Shown: piece by piece, positions 7,826 to 16,368 of the stretch
Position numbering within the stretch: position 1 is the first letter of the stretch
Layout of the letters: the number at the start of each line of letters is the position of its first letter
Assembly: GCF_900176325.1 (NCBI RefSeq)
Contig: NZ_FWXK01000008.1
Location: 1,946 to 37,421 of the forward strand
Direction of reading: 5' to 3'
Source of the DNA: Aerococcus suis
GTDB taxonomy: Bacteria; Bacillota; Bacilli; Lactobacillales; Aerococcaceae
DNA length: 35,476 bases
The notes under the pieces: generated by a model
The model's database searches: none
Seen by the model: the letters and a program-made list of their open reading frames with translations, nothing else
Told to the model about the DNA's origin: nothing
Position numbers and translations under genes: made by a program

Positions 7826-9055
7826 ATGAAAGTAAAAAGTTTATTCTCGTATTCAAAGATGTTCTCGGTAGCTTTTGCCTATGTGGGCATTCTAACAGGA
7901 GCCGGATTAGCGACAGGTAGTGAAATGTTGCAATATTTCGTCAGCTTTGGAGCTCCGGGAGTGTTAGGAGTAGTCGCGATTACGATTTTGCATATGTTAT
8001 TTGCGAAGTGGATTTTAGCACTGGGATCCTATTATCAAACGGGACATCATATGGAAGCCTTACGTGCCATTGCACCGAATTGGTTAGCCCGTTTGCTGGA
8101 TTGGTCGCTCGTGTTTGCATGTTTTGTGATGAGTTTCGTCTTAGTCGCTGGTGCAGGAGCCAATCTCGAACAGCAATTTGGTATCGCCCCATGGTTAGGG
8201 TCTTTAATTTGTGCAGTGGCGATTTTGGCGATTAGTTATATGGATTTTGATAAAGTGATGGCAGCGTTAGGGATGTTTACGCCGATTATTCTTGTGATGT
8301 TAGTGATTGGCTTGATACACATTCTTCTTGGACCATCCATTGATTGGTCAGCTCAATTTGCTTATGCAGCGACCGTGCCGACGACTCTAGATAATATTTA
8401 TGTGTCGGTGATTAATTATTTTGCTCTCTGCTTGATGAGTGCTACATCGATGTTATTCGTTCTCGGTGGGAGCATTATTGAAATTGAAAACGCTGAAACA
8501 GGTGGCCTTATGGGGGGCTTCTTAACAGGTGTCGTTTCTGCACTTTGCTCATTTCTCATGTATGCCAAAATTGATACCATCGCGGCTACTGAAGTACCGA
8601 TGTTGTCCTTTATGAATAGTATTCATCCAATTCTAGGGTTTGTGATGGCCATTGTGATTTATGGGATGATTTTTAATTCAGGGATTTCCGTCTGTTATTC
8701 GATGGCCAAACGTGCAGCTAACGGTAATCGTCGACTCTTTCATATTGTAATTGCAGTTATTGTGATTGTCGCTTATGCCTTAAGTTTTGTCGGATTTTCA
8801 CAGCTAGTGGCACTCATGTATCCCGTCTTAGGCTATGTTGGCTTGCTATTATTCGTCACTATTATCGTGGCTTGGTGGCGGCATCGCCGACAAGTCCAAT
8901 CAGAAAAACATTTACGGCAAGCAATCTTCCAAGCAGTGACACAGAATGACGATAGTTTTGCGGCGAAACCTCATACATCATTGCGAGAATTAATGGCCAA
9001 ATCGACGTTGAGTCAACCAGCAATTGAATATTGGCAAAAATTAAGTCAAAAATAA
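7826..9055 (+). CDS. YkvI-type membrane transporter, paralogue 1 of 3
   Basis: A 409-residue polytopic membrane protein of the APC-superfamily type often named YkvI. The first helix motif VGILTGAGLATGSEMLQYFVS (broken-helix substrate site), MSFVLVAGAGANL, and WLGSLICAVAILAISYMDFDK are shared with the two following genes. About eleven hydrophobic segments are visible. Its C-terminal tail differs from its paralogues: it is shorter and not strongly acidic. Substrate is unknown. TATAAT at 7790-7795 is a likely -10; the ribosome site (GGAAATGAAG) is weak. A terminator at 9180 separates it from paralogue 2. Confidence 0.85.
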   Translation: MKVKSLFSYSKMFSVAFAYVGILTGAGLATGSEMLQYFVSFGAPGVLGVVAITILHMLFAKWILALGSYYQTGHHMEALRAIAPNWLARLLDWSLVFACFVMSFVLVAGAGANLEQQFGIAPWLGSLICAVAILAISYMDFDKVMAALGMFTPIILVMLVIGLIHILLGPSIDWSAQFAYAATVPTTLDNIYVSVINYFALCLMSATSMLFVLGGSIIEIENAETGGLMGGFLTGVVSALCSFLMYAKIDTIAATEVPMLSFMNSIHPILGFVMAIVIYGMIFNSGISVCYSMAKRAANGNRRLFHIVIAVIVIVAYALSFVGFSQLVALMYPVLGYVGLLLFVTIIVAWWRHRRQVQSEKHLRQAIFQAVTQNDDSFAAKPHTSLRELMAKSTLSQPAIEYWQKLSQK

Positions 9056-9179
9056 GCGGGTAAAAGGAGCAATCTTTAGTTAAAAAATACAATATCCACA
9101 TTATATTGTACAAAATACTAAAAAATTGATTTGGTACTTTTCACAAACTTTACCCCCGCTCGTTACCTTAACGAAAGTA

Positions 9180-9205
9180 AAAAAGACTGACAAATCAGTT
9201 TTTTT
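9180..9205 (+). terminator. Terminator between YkvI paralogues 1 and 2
   Basis: ACTGA (9186-9190) pairs with TCAGT (9195-9199) around CAAA, extended by A/T pairs, then T7. The 257-bp gap also holds a TATAAT at 9246-9251 for the next gene. Confidence 0.65.
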
Positions 9206-9312
9206 GCGCAAAGTCTATTTCCGATTAGCAGTAGATTTTTTCACATATAATCGGTAGTATAGTAATGTTGGTTATTTTCACTTTAGAAAAAATATATATG
9301 GAAGGATTTATT

Positions 9313-10581
9313 GTGGAGAAGAAAAAATTACATTCGTTTTCGAAGATTTTAAGTATTGCATTTGCTTACGTCGGAATTGTAACAGGAGCTGGACTAGCAA
9401 CTGGACAGGAAATTGTTCAATATTTTGTTAGTTTCGGATTCGCAGGTATTTTCGGTGCGGTAGCAATTTCAATACTTTTTATGTTATTTGGTAGTTGGAT
9501 TTTATCATTAGGGTCATTGTACCAGTCAGACAGTCATATGGAAGTTATCGAGGATGTTTCGTATTCTTGGGTAGCTAAAATCTTGGACTGGGCGTTAACG
9601 TTTACGTGTTTTGTTATGAGTTTCGTTATGGTCGCCGGAGCTGGTTCTAACTTAGCGCAACAATTTGGCACCCCAACATGGGTAGGATCATTAGTTTGTG
9701 CGCTAGCCATTTTAGGCGTTAGCTTCTTAGACTTTGACAAAGTGACCGCTGCTTTAGGTGTTTTCACACCAATTGTCTTAGTGATGTTATTTATCGGCTT
9801 AATCACAGTGGTTACCGGACCATCGATTGATTGGTCATCTCAATTTGGTTTAGCAGCTGAACTACCGTCATCTATTCCAAACATTGGATTATCCGTTATT
9901 AACTACTTAGCCATGTGTTTAATGACCGGAACGTCAATGTTATTCGTTCTCGGTGGTAATGTCATGGGGATTGATAATGCCGAACGTGGAGGCTACTTAG
10001 GTGGTTTCTTCGTTGGCGTGATTTCGTTAATTACAGCGATTCTCTTATATTCTAAAATTGATATTATCGGTACGGATCCGATTCCAATGTTAACGTTTAT
10101 GGAAGATATTCATCCATGGGTAGGCTTAATGATGTTTATTGTCATTTTCGGAATGATTTTCAATACCGGATTCTCTGTTTGTTATTCATTAGGGAAACGG
10201 ATTGCTGGAGAAGATGACAGCAAATTCAAGAAAGTCATGCCAATCATTGTGTTGGTCGCTTTTGGATTAAGTTTATTCGGTTTCCAAGAATTAGTGGCGG
10301 TGATGTACCCAATTATTGGTTATATCGGTATTGTCTTACTGATTACTGTAGCGATTGCGTTCTTCGGTAGCCGTAAAGATATTATGAAAGAAAAAGGCTT
10401 ACGGGCGAGAATTTATGCTTTAATGATTAAACGCCAAGACAAAAATCAACCATGGACGAAAAAAGATAAACATAAAATGGATAAATTGGTTGATAAATCA
10501 TTTAGTGATAATGATGAAATGAAAAGCGATATGAAAGAAGTCGTGGAAGAGTATCATGATTTTGATGAGGATCAAGAATGA
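9313..10581 (+). CDS. YkvI-type membrane transporter, paralogue 2 of 3
   Basis: A 422-residue membrane protein aligned end to end with its neighbours (GIVTGAGLATGQEIVQYF, MSFVMVAGAGSNLAQQFG, IIFGMIFNTGFSVCYS in the paralogues). I set the start at GTG 9313, not at the upstream ATG 9265, because GGAAGGA is six bases before GTG and the protein then aligns with both paralogues from its first residue. The last 60 residues form a charged cytoplasmic tail rich in K, D and E, ending FDEDQE, which paralogue 1 lacks. Paralogue 3 begins 42 bases downstream, so 2 and 3 are probably one transcript. Substrate unknown. Confidence 0.85.
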   Translation: MEKKKLHSFSKILSIAFAYVGIVTGAGLATGQEIVQYFVSFGFAGIFGAVAISILFMLFGSWILSLGSLYQSDSHMEVIEDVSYSWVAKILDWALTFTCFVMSFVMVAGAGSNLAQQFGTPTWVGSLVCALAILGVSFLDFDKVTAALGVFTPIVLVMLFIGLITVVTGPSIDWSSQFGLAAELPSSIPNIGLSVINYLAMCLMTGTSMLFVLGGNVMGIDNAERGGYLGGFFVGVISLITAILLYSKIDIIGTDPIPMLTFMEDIHPWVGLMMFIVIFGMIFNTGFSVCYSLGKRIAGEDDSKFKKVMPIIVLVAFGLSLFGFQELVAVMYPIIGYIGIVLLITVAIAFFGSRKDIMKEKGLRARIYALMIKRQDKNQPWTKKDKHKMDKLVDKSFSDNDEMKSDMKEVVEEYHDFDEDQE

Positions 10582-10623
10582 GACTCTGAAACGCAGGAAA
10601 ATAAAAGGAGTTAGGGGTTATTT

Positions 10624-11892
10624 GTGAACGAAACAAGATTATTTTCACTACGAAAGACTTTTAGTGTCACTTTTGCATATGTTGGAATTTTAACCGGAGC
10701 AGGCTTAGCATCTGGACAGGAAATTATCCAATACTTTATTAGTTTTGGATTGCCTGGATATATCGGTGTCGTCGCAACCGCTATTTTGTTTATGTTGTTT
10801 GGACGCTGGATTATTGCCTTAGGATCTTATTACCGGGCAGATAATCATATGGATGTTTTAAGTGAAGTGTCGCATCCCATTATTTCGAAATTATTGGATT
10901 TTGCACTTTCTTTTGCCTGTTTTGTCATGAGTTTCGTGATGATTGCCGGAGCGGGGTCTAACGTCGCTCAGCAATTTGGCGTGCCAGCTTGGGTAGGGTC
11001 ATTAATTTGTGCCTTATTAATTTTGGCTGTTAGTTATATGGACTTTGATAAGGTAACTGCCGCATTAGGGGTCTTCACTCCGATGATGTTAATCGTTGTG
11101 GCGATTGGTCTGTTTGCGTTAGTCACAGGGCCAGAAGTTGATTGGAATAGTCAATTTGCCTTTGCCTCAACGGTCGAAAGTTCGTTATCTAATGTTGTGC
11201 TATCAGTGATTAACTACTTTGGTCTCTGCCTAATGATTTCAACGTCCATGTTGTTTGTATTAGGTGGTAACGTGATTGATCTTGATAGTGCGAAACACGG
11301 TGGAACACTAGGTGGTTTCTTCGCCGGCTTAATTTCTTTTATTGTTGCCACATTATTAGTGTCTAAAATTGATGTCATTGCGACAGATGACGTTCCGATG
11401 TTAACGTTCATGACAGAAATTCATCCGTTACTAGGACTATTTATGTTCGTGATTATTTTCGGAATGATTTTCAATACCGGATTCAGTGTCAGTTACGCTC
11501 TCGGGAAACGGATTGCGAATAACGACGAAAGTAAGATGAAATGGATTATGCCAATTATTGTGGCGATTTCATTCGCGTTAAGCTTCGTTGGATTTACTGA
11601 ATTAATGGCAATTATGTATCCAATTCTTGGATATATCGGTATGATTCTCATCGTAACGATTATCATTGGTTGGTTAAATGATCGTAGCGACATTAAGAAA
11701 GAATCTGGTGTCCGTGCCAAAATCTTTAAACTGATGATGCGTCGTGAAGATGACAATCAAGACTTTACGCATAAACATGCGAAAGAAATGTCTAACTTAT
11801 ACAATGAATCCAATACGGAAAATAAAGAATTATATGATGAAATGAGCGACTTAGTCGATCAACGAACCGATTCGGATTCAACAGACGACTAA
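10624..11892 (+). CDS. YkvI-type membrane transporter, paralogue 3 of 3
   Basis: A 422-residue membrane protein starting with GTG and ending in an acidic tail (DQRTDSDSTDD). It keeps the family motifs GILTGAGLASGQEIIQYF, MSFVMIAGAGSNVAQQFG and MDFDKVTAALGVFTP. It is closer to paralogue 2 than to 1 in length, GTG start and acidic tail, pointing to a later duplication of 2/3. The ribosome site AAAAGGAG at 10603-10610 is 13 bases from the GTG, longer than usual. A strong terminator closes the unit at 11896. Substrate unknown; the group sits in the APC superfamily, so amino acid or related solute transport is the default inference. Confidence 0.85.
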   Translation: MNETRLFSLRKTFSVTFAYVGILTGAGLASGQEIIQYFISFGLPGYIGVVATAILFMLFGRWIIALGSYYRADNHMDVLSEVSHPIISKLLDFALSFACFVMSFVMIAGAGSNVAQQFGVPAWVGSLICALLILAVSYMDFDKVTAALGVFTPMMLIVVAIGLFALVTGPEVDWNSQFAFASTVESSLSNVVLSVINYFGLCLMISTSMLFVLGGNVIDLDSAKHGGTLGGFFAGLISFIVATLLVSKIDVIATDDVPMLTFMTEIHPLLGLFMFVIIFGMIFNTGFSVSYALGKRIANNDESKMKWIMPIIVAISFALSFVGFTELMAIMYPILGYIGMILIVTIIIGWLNDRSDIKKESGVRAKIFKLMMRREDDNQDFTHKHAKEMSNLYNESNTENKELYDEMSDLVDQRTDSDSTDD

Positions 11893-11895
11893 ATG

Positions 11896-11929
11896 AAAAG
11901 GTGATTGCGCGAATGCAATCACCTTTTTT
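11896..11929. terminator. Bidirectional terminator
   Basis: Thirteen-bp perfect stem AAAAGGTGATTGC (11896-11908) with its complement at 11915-11927, six-base loop, then T run. It also serves the converging gene at 11934. Confidence 0.9.
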
Positions 11930-11933
11930 GTCG

Positions 11934-12461
11934 TTAGAGATAAGCTTCTAAATCTGATAATGACGTAATAAAATGTACGCGACTATAATCATCTTCGGTG
12001 AGAAAACCTTCCGTCACCATGCGTTGGAAATGGTCAGCTAAGTCGTCGTAATAGTGAACAACAGAATATAAGAAACAAGGGTTAGTGGATTGGCCGACAC
12101 GTTCCCAAGAAATGGCTTCAATAATTTCTTCCATCGTTCCTGGACCTCCAGGTAAAGCCACACAAATATCACTTTTATCTAACATTTTTTGTTTACGTTC
12201 AGACATGGTTTGGACCGTAATCAATTGTGTGAGATGGTCATGAGCAATTTCACGGTCAATTAAAAATTGAGGCATGATGCCAATCGCTTCGCCACCAGCA
12301 GCTAGACAAGCATTCGCTACTTCGCCCATGAGACCGACATCACCACCGCCATAAATTAAACGATGGTTATTTTCGCCAATCCATGTACCGAGTTCCTTCG
12401 CCGCTGTTCGATAAGCAGGATTATTTCCAGGATTGGCGCCACAATATACAGCAATATTCAT
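11934..12461 (-). CDS. LOG family protein (TIGR00730, Rossmann-like phosphoribohydrolase)
   Basis: A 175-residue cytoplasmic protein with the Lonely-Guy motif PGGPGTMEE (104-112), preceded by RK at 89-90 and the nucleotide-binding YGGGDVGLMGEVANA (37-51). Family members cleave ribose 5-phosphate from nucleoside 5'-monophosphates, including cytokinin nucleotides; in bacteria of this type the physiological substrate is uncertain. It is monocistronic and divergent from the PAP2 gene. Confidence 0.9.
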   Translation of the reverse strand: MNIAVYCGANPGNNPAYRTAAKELGTWIGENNHRLIYGGGDVGLMGEVANACLAAGGEAIGIMPQFLIDREIAHDHLTQLITVQTMSERKQKMLDKSDICVALPGGPGTMEEIIEAISWERVGQSTNPCFLYSVVHYYDDLADHFQRMVTEGFLTEDDYSRVHFITSLSDLEAYL

Positions 12462-12478
12462 TTATTAAGACTCCTTTT

Positions 12479-12505
12479 TGGTATAATATGTGTAAAAGAT
12501 ATAAT
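12479..12505 (+). promoter_or_regulatory. Promoter elements for the PAP2-alaX operon
   Basis: TGGTATAAT at 12479-12487 is an extended -10, and a second TATAAT lies at 12500-12505. Both are 58-84 bases before the PAP2 start. Confidence 0.5.
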
Positions 12506-12562
12506 AGAAAGCATTGAAATTCAATAATGAGATAATTAAGATTTCGATGTCATGAGGAAACA

Positions 12563-13069
12563 ATGTACGATTATCAACAATTTTATCAAAATTTATCTCA
12601 CCCCTTCAGACGTTTAACCCATGGGGAGGCGTTAGTGAATATTTTGAATATTTTACTCACCTTACTGTATTACGCCGTTTATCCCATTCTACTAGTTATG
12701 GCGTGGTGGCAGATACATTCATGGTGGGTCGTGCTAATGTTACTGGCGGTTCCAGGTGGCAGTTTCTTAATCGTTTCTGCTTTTCGTCGGTGGTTTAATC
12801 GCCAACGTCCATATGAGAAGTGGGGCATTAATCCGCTACTAAAAGATATCGAAAGTGGAAAATCATTTCCTAGTAAACACGTGTTTTCCGCTACGATTAT
12901 TAGTGTCTCTGTATGGTTTTTATTTCCTGTCCCAGGATACATTTTAATTGGGTGCGCCTTGCTACTCGCTATCATGCGTGTTATCGGTGGCGTCCATTAT
13001 CCTGGCGACGTCTTAATGGGTTATCTTATCGGATTATTATTTGGTAGTTTATATTTCATATTGTTATAG
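12563..13069 (+). CDS. PAP2 superfamily membrane phosphatase
   Basis: A 168-residue membrane protein with about five helices and the three PAP2 motifs: a basic RRWFNRQRP (75-83), PSKH (103-106, the PSGH box with Lys for Gly) and RVIGGVHYPGD with Arg139, catalytic His145 and Asp149. Such proteins remove phosphate from lipid phosphates, for example undecaprenyl pyrophosphate or phosphatidic acid, on the outer membrane face; which one applies cannot be told. Start ATG follows GAGGAA. The alanyl-editing gene begins 12 bases after its stop, so the two form an operon. Confidence 0.9.
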   Translation: MYDYQQFYQNLSHPFRRLTHGEALVNILNILLTLLYYAVYPILLVMAWWQIHSWWVVLMLLAVPGGSFLIVSAFRRWFNRQRPYEKWGINPLLKDIESGKSFPSKHVFSATIISVSVWFLFPVPGYILIGCALLLAIMRVIGGVHYPGDVLMGYLIGLLFGSLYFILL

Positions 13070-13081
13070 GAGGAGTCAGCA

Positions 13082-14209
13082 ATGAACAAACATTATGATC
13101 ACTTATTAGATTTAACGTTAACGACCGAAATTGCCTCTGAACAGGATGGGTATTACGTCTTTAAGGATACCGTCTTTTATGGTGAAAAAGGTGGCCAACC
13201 CGCTGATACGGGGACCATTAATGGGTTGCCTGTGGTGGATTTAAAATGGGAGGGTGATACCCTTTATCATAAAGTCGATGGCGAATTGACCAATCCGATT
13301 GAAATGCAAGTGGACCAAAAAAATCGTGTCGTCAATACGGCGATTCAATCGACTTTCCACTTATTAGACGGATTTTTTAAAGATACAGCGTTAACGATGA
13401 GTGAAGTGCATGGGAATCCTGACCATACGTGGTTTGAATTAGATAGTGAAGACGTTTCAGACGACTTACTGCAAGAAGTCAATGATTATATGCAACAGGT
13501 TATCTTAGCGGACGCTCCTGTTAACTTTACGTATATGAATGGGGCAGACTATCCAGATCCTGATTATCAACAGTTTGATGAATTACGGATTGTAGAAATT
13601 GGCGATTATGATAAACAACCGTGCGGCACGCCTCACGTCGATTACACGGGTCAAATTGGAGCGTTTGCGATTTTAGGGCGTGAACGAGGTCATAAGGAAA
13701 CCACTCGCGTGCGTATCGCGGTGAACCAAGGCGCAACCGATTTGTTAACGATGCAATCTCACATTCTAGAAGAAATGCAACAAGGTTTGAGTGCCACGCT
13801 TGAAACATTGCCTGATAAAGTGGCCGAAATGAAAGCAACAATGAAAATACAAAAAGATGACTTAAAAGCGATGACGCAAGCGAAACTAGCGTACGAAGCT
13901 GACGATCTCTTGGCCCAAGAAGCGCAAGTCATTGATGTTGAACCAGAAGGCAAAGGCAAATTACGACAATTGGCGAACATTTTACGTGGTAAAGCCACGA
14001 CAGAACGTGCCTTTGTGATGCCAGCCGATGAAGGTTTCGAATTCGCATTGGTCTCACCAGCGGGTCATGCTCGTGACTATATGCAAGCACTTCAAGCGAA
14101 AGAAGATAGCGTCAAAGGTGGCGGCTCTCCGCAAGTTGTTACGGGACGGGTGGCACTTGCTGCTCGGTCTGAAGTGAAAGATTTGTTACAAGCCGTCTTA
14201 GCACAATAA
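13082..14209 (+). CDS. AlaX-type alanyl-tRNA editing protein with DHHA1 domain
   Basis: A 375-residue stand-alone relative of the AlaRS editing half. Residues 25-45 (DTVFYGEKGGQPADTG) are the AlaX N-terminal box, residues 83-190 the tRNA-SAD domain, and the C-terminal third a coiled linker plus DHHA1 domain with VKGGGSPQVVTGRV. Such proteins hydrolyse Ser-tRNA(Ala) or Gly-tRNA(Ala). The Zn ligands are normally HxxxH and CxxxH: here CGTPH (Cys181, His185) is intact, but the first pair reads QSTFH, with Gln89 in the first His position and His93 kept. Activity may therefore be altered. GGAGGAG precedes ATG; it is second gene of the PAP2 operon. Confidence 0.88.
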   Translation: MNKHYDHLLDLTLTTEIASEQDGYYVFKDTVFYGEKGGQPADTGTINGLPVVDLKWEGDTLYHKVDGELTNPIEMQVDQKNRVVNTAIQSTFHLLDGFFKDTALTMSEVHGNPDHTWFELDSEDVSDDLLQEVNDYMQQVILADAPVNFTYMNGADYPDPDYQQFDELRIVEIGDYDKQPCGTPHVDYTGQIGAFAILGRERGHKETTRVRIAVNQGATDLLTMQSHILEEMQQGLSATLETLPDKVAEMKATMKIQKDDLKAMTQAKLAYEADDLLAQEAQVIDVEPEGKGKLRQLANILRGKATTERAFVMPADEGFEFALVSPAGHARDYMQALQAKEDSVKGGGSPQVVTGRVALAARSEVKDLLQAVLAQ

Positions 14210-14214
14210 ACGTA

Positions 14215-14250
14215 AAAAAGGTCTGAGTATTTTAACGCTCAGGCCTTTTT
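14215..14250. terminator. Terminator shared by converging genes
   Basis: AAAAAGGTCTGAG (14215-14227) pairs with CTCAGGCCTTTTT (14238-14250) with one G-U pair and a ten-base loop. The right arm overlaps the end of the lipid kinase gene on the minus strand. Confidence 0.85.
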
Positions 14251-15151
14251 AATGGTTATCGGGAACGAAGACTTCAATATGTTTCGGCAACACTTCAATT
14301 TCTAACGGTAAGTGTGGGCCAATATCGCCATCAACCACTGCCTGTTCGAACGGGCTATCACTGACGAGTTCGATGCGACATTTTTGACAGCGAATGTAGT
14401 CGATATCTGGCTCATCATTTGTTACCCCATGATTCATGACATGGCGCATTAACCGTAATTTTTCTTTGACGGAAATGCCTTGCATTCCCACTAAATTTAA
14501 ATACCCATCATCAATCGTCGTTTCGGGGAAGAGGTGTTGCATTCGTAATAACGCATTTCCAATAGAACCGACAATTAAACTATATTCTCTAGTATATTCC
14601 ACTCCATCAGCGGTAATCTTAAATCGAGAGGTCGAATCATTACCGAAAGCTTCTAATGCCTTGTGTGCATAAGCAAACGGACCAAGGTGTGGTTTATCGA
14701 CCACATTCACTTTCTTCATCGCACCAGCGAGAATGCCTGTCACAATAGAACTGATAAAACATTGGTTATTAACGCGACCGATATCAATACGTTCGGTATG
14801 AACACGTTTGAATTGACGAATTGCGGCTTTATAATTCTTAGGAAACCCCAGCATACTCGACACATTATTGAATGTTCCTAGCGGGACAATGCCAACGGTT
14901 GGACGATAACTCTTATTGGCGATGCCATCAATTCCTTCATTGATTGTTCCATCGCCACCCACTAAGTATAGGGCATCGTAATGTTCAGCGGCACTTTGCG
15001 CAGCCCATAATTTAGCGTCTCCGCCTTGATGTGTTAAATTTAAGGTGATGCTGTCATATTGATCCATTAACACATCCATTAAATAAGATGCATGGTCTTT
15101 ACCAGCCTCTTTACCAGATGCCGGATTAACAATAATCATCGCTTTTTTCAC
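14249..15151 (-). CDS. Diacylglycerol kinase family lipid kinase (YegS/DgkB-like)
   Basis: A 300-residue soluble lipid kinase. It begins MKKAMIIVNPASGKEAG, with the NPASGK loop at 9-14, then the nucleotide-binding VGGDGTINEGIDG and PLGTFNN boxes. The family phosphorylates diacylglycerol or related lipids at the membrane surface. The frame stays open to an ATG at 15217, but I chose GTG at 15151: AGAAGG sits about seven bases upstream and the family starts with this KKAMIIVNP strand, while the extra 22 residues are unlike it. PLGTFNN replaces the more common PLGTGND, seen in several Firmicutes relatives. Confidence 0.88.
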   Translation of the reverse strand: MKKAMIIVNPASGKEAGKDHASYLMDVLMDQYDSITLNLTHQGGDAKLWAAQSAAEHYDALYLVGGDGTINEGIDGIANKSYRPTVGIVPLGTFNNVSSMLGFPKNYKAAIRQFKRVHTERIDIGRVNNQCFISSIVTGILAGAMKKVNVVDKPHLGPFAYAHKALEAFGNDSTSRFKITADGVEYTREYSLIVGSIGNALLRMQHLFPETTIDDGYLNLVGMQGISVKEKLRLMRHVMNHGVTNDEPDIDYIRCQKCRIELVSDSPFEQAVVDGDIGPHLPLEIEVLPKHIEVFVPDNH

Positions 15152-15728
15152 GTGCCGACCTTCTTTCTCATTTTTTCTATTATATATTTTAACGGACAGT
15201 GTTGAAATAAGCGACAAATTTTTGAAAATTTTGAAAAAACTTGAATAACCCTATGAGATAAGCGAAAATAAAGCAATAACAGAAGACGGAGAGTGAACGA
15301 TGGCAAAGAAGAAACGCACCCCAACAGAAGTATTAGACGTAACGATTCAAAAAATTGATCCTAAAGGATACGGATTCGCTCGTTATGTCCATCTCCCAAC
15401 AACTGGGTCACTAGGCAAACATTTGAAATTATTTATCCCTAATACCGTACCAGACGACGTCGTACGAGTCACTGTTCCGAATGCGAGAGGACGGCGGCGG
15501 GCAACGGTAGACTATGATGAATTACTCACACCGAGTCCTAAACGCAATCCCGATATTCCGATTGACCAACCTGTTCCTGGCGGTGTTCCGCTACAATTTA
15601 TGGCCTATGAGGATCAGTTAGCGTATAAGGCGCAATTAGTCCATGACTACTTGGCAGAAGGAGAATTTGACACCTCAGTGATTCAACCGATTATCGGTAT
15701 GACGCAGCCTTATCGTTACCGGAATAAA

Positions 15729-15830
15729 ATAAATAATGAGAGATAAAATAAAATAAATAATGAGAGATAAAATAAAATAAATAATGAGAGATAAAATAAA
15801 AATAAAATATGAGAGATAAAATGAAAATAA
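15729..15830 (+). repeat. 24-bp tandem repeat, about four copies plus decayed copies
   Basis: GAGAGATAAAAT recurs at 15738, 15762, 15786 and 15811, i.e. spacing 24, 24 and 25. Each of the first units reads ATG AGA GAT AAA ATA AAA TAA, a minimal open frame MRDKIK plus stop. A degenerate copy (VMDKIK then stop) continues to about 15864. The repeat begins exactly at the left break of the methyltransferase gene. Confidence 0.85.
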
Positions 15831-15915
15831 TTATGAGGGAGAGTGTGATGGATAAAATAAAATAGATATTAGAGATAAAATTAAATTATAGTATTTAGGA
15901 AAAGGGGAGCAAGAA

Positions 15916-16188
15916 ATGTTTTTAGTTAAATTAGGTTTAATATTGTTGTTAGCACTTTTAGGTATTTGTATAGGTTCAGTAGCAGTATTTGCAGGAGCTA
16001 AACTAGCGTATATGCAGTTTGATTATGAGTCTTTTATTCCTATTTTTCAATACGCAGGATATATTGCTAAAATAACAGGGACTATCCTTGTATCAGTATT
16101 CGTATGTATGGTGATTCTTTATATACTGTTTATGATTTTGATTCTATTTTGGGTACTGCTTGGAGAGCTGTTTAAGTTAGTATTTTGA
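15916..16188 (+). CDS. Small hydrophobic membrane protein, unknown
   Basis: A 90-residue protein with two very hydrophobic segments (about residues 3-30 and 50-85), few charges and a short loop YMQFDYESFIPIFQYAGY between them. I do not recognise a family. It is likely to be real because AAGGGGAG sits six bases before ATG and the frame fills the insert exactly, its TGA ending one or two bases before the surviving end of the methyltransferase gene. Composition is AT-rich compared with flanking genes, consistent with arrival from elsewhere. Candidates are a small membrane peptide toxin, an immunity protein or a holin-like protein, none of them shown. Confidence 0.6.
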   Translation: MFLVKLGLILLLALLGICIGSVAVFAGAKLAYMQFDYESFIPIFQYAGYIAKITGTILVSVFVCMVILYILFMILILFWVLLGELFKLVF

Positions 16189-16325
16189 TTTACGTTGGTT
16201 ACGGGACTTCGGTTATCACATCGAAACCGTCCAACCAATCGATCAATTTCCACATACTGTGCATGTGGAGACTGTAGTATTGATGTCAAGAAAATAGAAT
16301 AACAAGCTATAAAACTGTTGAAATC

Positions 16326-16368
16326 AATGGCTTTTAGGATTTTAGAAGAAATCTTAAAAGCCATTTTT
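16326..16368 (+). terminator. Terminator of the broken methyltransferase gene
   Basis: AATGGCTTTTA (16326-16336) pairs with TAAAAGCCATT (16355-16365), followed by TTT. Confidence 0.75.

Larger units (their letters stand above)
15300..16297 (+). pseudogene. rlmD: 23S rRNA (uracil-5-)-methyltransferase (TrmA/RlmD family), middle replaced by insert
   Basis: The first 143 codons (15300 to about 15729) encode a TRAM RNA-binding domain (VTIQKIDPKGYGFARY) and the start of the methyltransferase, breaking at QPYRYRNK, where family members continue with a conserved MQ. The last 36 codons reappear at about 16187-16297, in another frame (LRWLRDFGYHIETVQPIDQ, then HTVHVETVVLMSRK and TAG). About 270 codons with the SAM site and catalytic Cys are gone, replaced by about 457 bp that hold a 24-bp repeat and a small membrane-protein gene. 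The product cannot methylate RNA. A terminator at 16326 closes the old gene. A start-proximal GGAGAGTG ribosome site remains. Confidence 0.9.

Noticed and set aside
15729-15830. CRISPR or replication iterons
   Set aside because: The 24-bp units are directly joined without spacers, and no Rep gene or partition gene is near; slippage fits better.
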